Of a stretch of DNA of 64,000 nt, positions 59,170-64,000 are shown in pieces. A program made the translations under genes and the position numbers. This DNA is from Deferribacteraceae bacterium UBA6793 (GTDB lineage: Bacteria > Chrysiogenota > Deferribacteres > Deferribacterales > Geovibrionaceae). Where the stretch lies: assembly GCA_002452405.1 (NCBI GenBank), contig DKFP01000014.1:248001-312000 (forward strand). The letters are read 5' to 3'. Under the pieces are notes generated by a model. That model did not search any database, was not told the DNA's origin, and saw nothing but the letters and a program-made list of their open reading frames with translations. The first letter of the stretch is position 1. Every line of letters begins with the position of its first letter.

Positions 59170-60396
59170 ATGTTTGATTTTGACTTATGGTTTGCCGAAC
59201 AGGCGATTGTTATGAAGAAACTTCCGAGTGCCGACAGTCGCTATCTTTTTAGTAAAATACATTGGGATAATAACTGCATAGGCATACTTGGCGCACGTGG
59301 TGTCGGGAAAACCACCATGATGATGCAGTATCTCAAATCGAAATATGACGGCAAAACCAATGCGTTATACGTTTCAGTGGATAATCCCAGATTTCAGGAT
59401 TTGCCTTTAAACGAGTTTGCCACCGAATTTGCCAAAAGCGGTGGGGAACTGTTGTGTCTTGACGAGGTGCATAAATATCCGGACTGGTCGAAGCATATCA
59501 AAGCTATATGCGATACACGCTCTGATCTGAAAGTAGTGTTTTCAGGATCAAGCCTTTTGCAGATGAATATGCAGGATGCAGACCTAAGCAGGAGAGCGAC
59601 TTTTTACCATCTGGATGGGCTTTCGTTCAGAGAATATCTGAATCTCGCCTATAACATGCAGTTCGGAATATGTAGTTTGGAAGACCTGCTAAAGGATCAT
59701 ATAGGTATTGCAGGTGATCTCACCGCTAAATTCCCGAAAGTGTTGAAAGCGTTTTCAGAATATCTTTCATATGGCTATTATCCGTTCTTTCTCAATGATA
59801 AGCCGACATTTCACATGAAGCTATCCAACACGGTTAGGGAAGTCCTTGAAACCGATATGGGCTTTGTGTGCGATATCAAATATGCGAAGATACATCAGAT
59901 AAAGAAACTGCTCTATATGCTTGCCACAACACCGCCATATGAACTTAAAAAGACAGGATTGTCCGAGGTTACCGGGATAGACAGGGTGACGATGAACGAA
60001 TACCTTATATATCTGCGTGAAGCCGGGCTGGTTAATCTGGTTAAGCCTGTAGGCAGGGGTGACGGCGCAGTCAGAAAGTCTGAAAAACTACTGATGAACA
60101 ACTCGAACCTGCTCTTTGCGATAAGCTCAAAGCCTGACATCGGAACAGTGCGGGAAGTGTTTTTCGTAAACCAGCTTAATAACTACTATCGCATGCAGGA
60201 CAATTTCCTGCCTGTGTCTCTGGAGTGTGCGAAGAGCGGCGATTACACAGCTGACGGCATCACGTTTGAGATAGGCGGAAAAGACAAAGGATTCAAACAG
60301 ATAAAGGATGTTGACAATGCCTACGTTGCCGCCGCAGACCTTGAAATCGGATACGGCAACAAAATCCCCCTCTGGTTGTTCGGGATGATGTATTAA
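59170..60396 (+). CDS. AAA ATPase with DUF4143 (AAA_14/DUF4143 family)
   Basis: A 408-residue protein. Walker A is ILGARGVGKTTMMMQ (residues ~40-52), Walker B ELLCLDEVHKYPDW (~95-108), sensor VVFSGSSLLQM. The C-terminal DUF4143 is nuclease-like (PD-(D/E)XK-related), ending in FEIGGKDKGFKQIKDVDN. The family is widespread and patchily distributed; proteins are ATPases of unknown role, often associated with mobile regions. The ATG at 59170 follows GAGGTG; a longer frame from 59092 would begin inside the operator array. Likely autoregulated or controlled via the palindromes. Confidence 0.88.
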   Translation: MFDFDLWFAEQAIVMKKLPSADSRYLFSKIHWDNNCIGILGARGVGKTTMMMQYLKSKYDGKTNALYVSVDNPRFQDLPLNEFATEFAKSGGELLCLDEVHKYPDWSKHIKAICDTRSDLKVVFSGSSLLQMNMQDADLSRRATFYHLDGLSFREYLNLAYNMQFGICSLEDLLKDHIGIAGDLTAKFPKVLKAFSEYLSYGYYPFFLNDKPTFHMKLSNTVREVLETDMGFVCDIKYAKIHQIKKLLYMLATTPPYELKKTGLSEVTGIDRVTMNEYLIYLREAGLVNLVKPVGRGDGAVRKSEKLLMNNSNLLFAISSKPDIGTVREVFFVNQLNNYYRMQDNFLPVSLECAKSGDYTADGITFEIGGKDKGFKQIKDVDNAYVAAADLEIGYGNKIPLWLFGMMY

Positions 60397-60476
60397 TCAT
60401 TATTTGCGTTGTATGTATGATTGAGTTAATATATTGAGAAATTTGTAGATAATAATGGGTTAATCCAAGAGGATTT

Positions 60477-61649
60477 ATGGAAGATAAATACAAGATATTT
60501 AAATTAATTGCTGTCGATCCTCGGTTTGAGGTTTTAACAAGTAGACTTACTGAGTTTAATCCGTTTAAGATTCTTAAAGTTCAGGATTATGAAATAAGAC
60601 ACTCAAATTTCTTAGGATGGTTGTTTGATCCATCTCAAAATCATAATTTAGACGATAAAATACTCACTAAATTTTTATTTGAAACTATGATGAGCCAATC
60701 TAATGGTGATAGAGAAAATGGTCTAAATATATTTAATATTTATCAAAATGGTCTGCTCGATGCAAAAGTATTCCGCGAATATCGTAATATTGATATTCTG
60801 ATTGTGTCTGAATTGAATAAGCTCGTAATACTGATTGAAAATAAGGTTGATTCAAAAGAACACTCTAATCAGCTAAAGAAATATCTGGATATAGTAGAAG
60901 AAGATTTTAGCGGGAAATATGTATTTCCTGTGTTGCTTTCTTTAGATGGTCAGATGCCTTCTAATGATAAATATTATATTGCTACATATAGGGATATTAT
61001 TGGAGTAGTGGAGTCAATCACAATCATGAATAATGATAGAATGCCTAGTGACATTTTTTCATTTATCCAGTTCTATGTAAGAGCTGTCAAGGAGAGGTTT
61101 GGTATGGACGCTGAATTTGTGAAATTATGCAGAGATATTTATCGTGAGCATAGAGAAGCTATCGAAAATATATATTTATATGGTAAAGGAGATAAGATTG
61201 CAGAGGCTTTTGAGCTGTTTGTTAAAGATAAGGATTTCGTAGAGTCTGGGAATAAGCCTGGTTTGTTTTACGTTATCAATAAAGATATTGCCAAAGAAAT
61301 GAAAAGTAAGTGGTTTACAAATAATATAGCTGCAATTTGGTTTTCAAAGCATAAAGACGATTGCCTCCAAATAGTTCTTGAAGTTGGACCATTTATTGAT
61401 GGTAATCAACGTGTAAATTTTATAAAACATGCAGAAACAAAGGGGCTAAAATTTTCAAAAGTAGCAAAGCAAGAAGATAGCATATACTCAAGAACATATT
61501 CTAAGTGGAAAAGAATTAGTGATTCAGATGGTGGCTGGGACAATGAAGAGTTAATATCTGATATTATGGCAGAATTATATGAACACGAAGATATGCAGAA
61601 AGCAATTGCAAAACTCAAGGATTCAATAGAAACTTTTGAATGGCAATAA
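60477..61649 (+). CDS. PD-(D/E)XK nuclease family protein (PDDEXK_4-like)
   Basis: A 390-residue, AT-rich gene. The N-terminal half carries the PDDEXK core: HSNFLGWLFDPSQNHNLDD, EYRNIDILIV (catalytic Asp), LVILIENKVDSKEHSNQLKKY (the E-x-K pair). The C-terminal half is a helical region of unknown function. PDDEXK_4-type proteins are common in accessory and phage-defence regions. Low GC indicates recent transfer. RBS GAGG is present. No methyltransferase or helicase partner is seen, so it is not a classical restriction system. Confidence 0.85.
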   Translation: MEDKYKIFKLIAVDPRFEVLTSRLTEFNPFKILKVQDYEIRHSNFLGWLFDPSQNHNLDDKILTKFLFETMMSQSNGDRENGLNIFNIYQNGLLDAKVFREYRNIDILIVSELNKLVILIENKVDSKEHSNQLKKYLDIVEEDFSGKYVFPVLLSLDGQMPSNDKYYIATYRDIIGVVESITIMNNDRMPSDIFSFIQFYVRAVKERFGMDAEFVKLCRDIYREHREAIENIYLYGKGDKIAEAFELFVKDKDFVESGNKPGLFYVINKDIAKEMKSKWFTNNIAAIWFSKHKDDCLQIVLEVGPFIDGNQRVNFIKHAETKGLKFSKVAKQEDSIYSRTYSKWKRISDSDGGWDNEELISDIMAELYEHEDMQKAIAKLKDSIETFEWQ

Positions 61650-61743
61650 ACTAGCATTAGTAATTGTTATATTATCTCACTTTTTCACACACCTAGTTGA
61701 TATTCGTCTTACGCTACGACACAGGTTGACGCACATGCCTGAT

Positions 61744-61777
61744 AACCTCCTGTATGCAACACTGCAGGAGGTTTTTT
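61744..61777 (+). promoter_or_regulatory. RBS-sequestering hairpin with terminator-like T run
   Basis: AACCTCCTG (61744-61752) pairs with CAGGAGGTT (61765-61773), so AGGAGG, the RBS of the TM2 gene, is locked in the 3' arm. TTTTTT follows directly, ending at the ATG (61778). It could act as a leaderless translational switch or as a terminator for upstream transcription. Confidence 0.68.
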
Positions 61778-62086
61778 ATGAACGCATCGATTTTATCAGA
61801 CTATCTTTCACCCTCAACCATCAATGAAGTGTCCAAGTTGGACAAAGAAAAGCAGGAGAAGGTCATAAACCTTTTTCTGTCGGAGAAAAAAAAGAAGAGC
61901 ACAGGTATAATTCTGGCACTCTTCGGGCTTCATTACATCTATCTTGGTAAATGGCTACTTCTTTTTTTGTTCGCTATAACTTTTGGCGGAATCTATATAT
62001 GGTGGATAATTGACATTTTCAGAGTCGCGGGGATGGTGCGAGAAGCCAACGATAAGCTGATGTATAAACTCATAGCCGGTATCTGA
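61778..62086 (+). CDS. TM2-domain membrane protein
   Basis: A 102-residue protein. Residues ~1-40 are soluble and charged (ASILSDYLSPSTINEVSKLDKEKQEK); then a TM2-type pair of helices with LALFGLHYIYLGKWLLLFLFAITFGGIYIWWIIDIFRV, where the Gly-x-His-Tyr-Ile-Tyr loop and W-W-I-I-D motif mark the domain. Role unknown; TM2 proteins may sense or modify membrane complexes. ATG at 61778 is supported by AGGAGG. Ends in a terminator. Confidence 0.82.
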   Translation: MNASILSDYLSPSTINEVSKLDKEKQEKVINLFLSEKKKKSTGIILALFGLHYIYLGKWLLLFLFAITFGGIYIWWIIDIFRVAGMVREANDKLMYKLIAGI

Positions 62087-62090
62087 TAAT

Positions 62091-62110
62091 CGGGGCAAAA
62101 GCCCCGGTTT
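62091..62110. terminator. Bidirectional terminator between the TM2 and WYL genes
   Basis: CGGGGC (62091-62096) and GCCCCG (62101-62106) around AAAA, followed by GTTTTCTT on the plus strand. It is 4 nt from the TM2 stop and ends near the WYL stop. Confidence 0.82.
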
Positions 62111-62112
62111 TC

Positions 62113-63033
62113 TTAACGTGAGCCTGCATTAATTTTTGCAACCTTTTTGCCAAGTTTATATATAAATTCTCTGAAATTCTGAGGGCTGATTATCTCAATA
62201 TGCTCAATCCAGGGACTCAGCATCTGAAACATTTCATATTCATTGACTGCTTTAAAAGTTATCAGCAGGCTGTTTTCCCCCTCTTCAGTGTTCACTTGTC
62301 CGTCCAGAAAAGGTCTGCGTCTGAAATAGTCTGTAATAAAACCTGTAACTCGGATGGTAACTTCAGTTTTTTCTCCGTCTTCAAACCAGATAGACTTAGC
62401 ATTTTTAAGCGTCTCGATCATTTTCTCGGACGGCTGAGGAGAACTCTTTCCGGTTGATTTAATATCTGAGATATATTCCAAGACATATTTCTTAAGCACC
62501 CCCGCATTTTCTGCCGCAAGATACCAGAAACCGTTATGGAAAATAATTTTATATGGAAACACAGTATAGCTTTTGCCGTATCTCGAATAATGAAATGTAA
62601 TTTCATCTTCCTCCGTAATATGCTGCTCAAGCCGGATATGTGTATCGGCTATCTTGTCGTAATCAACGGATGCTATGTTGATCATGTGATGAGTGGAGTT
62701 TGTGTAGTTAGCATGAAAGATCTTTCTGGTGATTTTATCTATCATATCGGCGTTATTGCTTCCCAGAACGGTTTTGGTGTATCCGAAAACAGCAGTAAGA
62801 AAGGATAATTCAGCGCCTTTAAGTATTGTGCCGTTAAAACCGTTCTTGTCCACAAGTGAATAAGTATATCTCTCCTCGTCGTAGTGTATGAACGGGAGTG
62901 AGGCTACTTCGTTTAAATATCTCTGCGCTGTTCTTTTGCTTACCTCAAATTGTTTAGCAACCATCGTTGTTCCGATTTCTCTATTTTCACTCAGCATTTT
63001 AAAGAGTTCCAACGCAACGTATAGTTTGTTCAT
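62113..63033 (-). CDS. WYL-domain transcriptional regulator (YafY-like)
   Basis: A 306-residue regulator. Residues ~1-60 form an HTH_11-type winged helix (MVAKQFEVSKRTAQRYLNEVASLPFI), and ~135-230 the WYL domain (TFHYSRYGKSYTVFPYKIIFHNGFWYLAAENAG). The C-terminal WCX region follows (TIRVTGFITDYFRRRPF and MFQMLSPWIEHIEIISP). WYL regulators are frequent controllers of phage-defence operons (for example BrxR and CapW). It is divergent from the gene at 63135, with a perfect palindrome in between. Confidence 0.9.
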   Translation of the reverse strand: MNKLYVALELFKMLSENREIGTTMVAKQFEVSKRTAQRYLNEVASLPFIHYDEERYTYSLVDKNGFNGTILKGAELSFLTAVFGYTKTVLGSNNADMIDKITRKIFHANYTNSTHHMINIASVDYDKIADTHIRLEQHITEEDEITFHYSRYGKSYTVFPYKIIFHNGFWYLAAENAGVLKKYVLEYISDIKSTGKSSPQPSEKMIETLKNAKSIWFEDGEKTEVTIRVTGFITDYFRRRPFLDGQVNTEEGENSLLITFKAVNEYEMFQMLSPWIEHIEIISPQNFREFIYKLGKKVAKINAGSR

Positions 63034-63079
63034 GTTCGCCTCAGAAGAATTTTATCAAGTTTACATCATCGAAAAAGTA

Positions 63080-63102
63080 AGTGCGACATAAAATGTCGCA
63101 CT
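63080..63102. promoter_or_regulatory. Perfect palindrome between the WYL gene and the divergent gene
   Basis: 10-bp arms (AGTGCGACAT and its complement) around AAA. It is 47 bp from the WYL start and 33 bp before the start of the divergent gene. This is the likely WYL-protein operator. Confidence 0.72.
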
Positions 63103-63134
63103 ATGCCTGTATTTTTATAAAAAAGGAGAATGAT

Positions 63135-64000
63135 ATGTCTGAAAAGCTGCATCTGAGAATTATTAATAAGAAGATAACTAAAACATTCATGCTGAAACCG
63201 TCTGAAAAGGACAGCGAGATAAAAGAAGTGCAGATGATACTTAACACTGATGTGAAAGAATCGGCAGTACTGATTGCGATACTGATGTTCACTATGAAAA
63301 GTGACAGCAATTTGTATGCAAATGCATTCAAAGAGCAATATAAGCTCACAGATGAAGAGTACTTTGATATCTACGCAACTTTCCAGTCCCTTGATAAGAG
63401 AGGGCTGATAAGTCTTGAATCAAGCAGACACAGATCATCAGTTTTTTACCCATACGTTGAAATGTTGTTACAGCCTGCTGAAAGTATTTTAAATGGAGTT
63501 GGGCCATACCATAGTATTAATTCGTGTGACCCTTATGCATGGATTGATCGGTATGCTGCTTTGTTGCGTCAGCGTAAAGATGAAAAAATCAGTTATGAGA
63601 CCTATTGTAATATTCTCAAAACGGATATTGAGCACATGGATGATTCAATACTTGCCAAGGCAGAACTCGAAAAGATGTCCGATATTGAGAAGTCCATATT
63701 TATGTATGTGATGCAGCGGTTTATAGCCAATAAAAAAAGTGCGGAATTAGATGATTATTTCAGGGATGTAATGGGTGATGACTCATCATCTGAAGATCAA
63801 AACAATGTAACAGAATCTTCATTGCCTCTATTTGAATCAGGTTTGATACATAAAAGTACAATAGTCAAAAATTATGATGAGAAGGAAGTGGCTCTTTTTC
63901 CTTCAGTGAAGGCACAATCAATTTATTTCGGCGAGAAGTTTGTTAGAAATAAGTATGTGAATGTTGATTTTTCTAATATTAATTCAATTTTCGGATATTT
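63135..64000 (+). CDS. Hypothetical protein divergent from the WYL regulator, partial (3' end beyond the window)
   Basis: 288 codons are visible with no stop; the gene continues past the window. ATG at 63135 with AGGAG 6 nt upstream. Acidic, soluble, with a winged-helix-like segment (KEQYKLTDEEYFDIYATFQSLDKRGLISLE) near residue 60-95, then a long helical part and a Ser/Asp-rich region (~205-225), leading to FGEKFVRNKYVNVDFSN. No motif of known enzymes is seen in the visible part; an ATPase or other domain may come later. It is the first gene of the operon probably controlled by the WYL regulator, so it may belong to a defence system. Confidence 0.72.
   Translation, partial: MSEKLHLRIINKKITKTFMLKPSEKDSEIKEVQMILNTDVKESAVLIAILMFTMKSDSNLYANAFKEQYKLTDEEYFDIYATFQSLDKRGLISLESSRHRSSVFYPYVEMLLQPAESILNGVGPYHSINSCDPYAWIDRYAALLRQRKDEKISYETYCNILKTDIEHMDDSILAKAELEKMSDIEKSIFMYVMQRFIANKKSAELDDYFRDVMGDDSSSEDQNNVTESSLPLFESGLIHKSTIVKNYDEKEVALFPSVKAQSIYFGEKFVRNKYVNVDFSNINSIFGY

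Overview
The window looks like chromosome from a Gram-negative, respiring, micro-aerobic or anaerobic bacterium. The signs are an outer membrane (TonB-dependent receptor, TolC-type channel, lipoprotein), cytochrome bd oxidase, a Tat-exported superoxide reductase, citrate lyase genes and heavy iron handling. The overall style suggests Deferribacterota (Geovibrio/Denitrovibrio/Seleniivibrio-like), but no rRNA or other phylogenetic marker is present, so this is only an impression. No tRNA, rRNA, CRISPR array or complete insertion sequence was seen.

Layout. 1-2292 (-): citrate lyase genes citC-citD-[PPC/DUF296 gene]-citE, with citE running off the left edge. 2564-4301 (+): a thioredoxin-like membrane-anchored protein, then a DUF2147-Rrf2 operon. 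4431-5542 (-): a flavin-binding split-barrel protein and a FlK-like thioesterase, separated by copies of a dispersed palindromic repeat. 5832-12522 (-): a tightly packed cluster with two P1B-type ATPases, an HMA_2-type protein, four small glycine-zipper/YtxH-like membrane proteins and a triple FeoA-like protein. This resembles the fez clusters that build ferrosomes (iron-storage organelles) and is my main candidate for an exciting system. 12716-18496: alanine/sodium symporter, AraC-Ogt repair fusion, LeuA-like synthase, AraC regulator, cysteine-rich CCG protein, aspartate/glutamate racemase. 18497-19746: AT-rich foreign-looking pair of unknown genes. 19781-23017 (-): cydAB and an NlpC/P60 lipoprotein.

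23159-41381 (-): a complete type 1 secretion locus. It encodes an HlyD-type adaptor, a LapB-like ABC exporter, a TolC protein fused to OmpA-like domains, and a 4146-residue LapA/BapA-type adhesin with six ~274-residue tandem units. 41382-42259 is a long AT-rich gap holding a 46-residue single-TM gene. 42260-48008 (+): an overlapping five-gene uptake operon (TonB receptor, SAM methyltransferase, periplasmic binding protein, FecCD permease, ATPase). Next come a dCache-GGDEF diguanylate cyclase, superoxide reductase, YbaK protein, LysR/UspA/MFS genes, and a two-component system followed by an ArnT-like glycosyltransferase.

57608-64000: YjdM, then an AT-rich, defence-like accessory region. It holds a membrane protein, an intergenic region rich in palindromes, an AAA/DUF4143 ATPase, a PD-(D/E)XK nuclease, a TM2 protein behind an RBS-masking hairpin, and a WYL regulator divergent from a gene cut by the right edge. 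Regulatory themes: a 24-bp palindrome (CGTTATAT-N8-ATATAACG) is shared by the DUF2147-Rrf2 operon and the superoxide reductase gene, which suggests a redox/NO-type Rrf2 regulon. A near-perfect Fur box and a second Fur-like site lie beside the ferrosome-like cluster.
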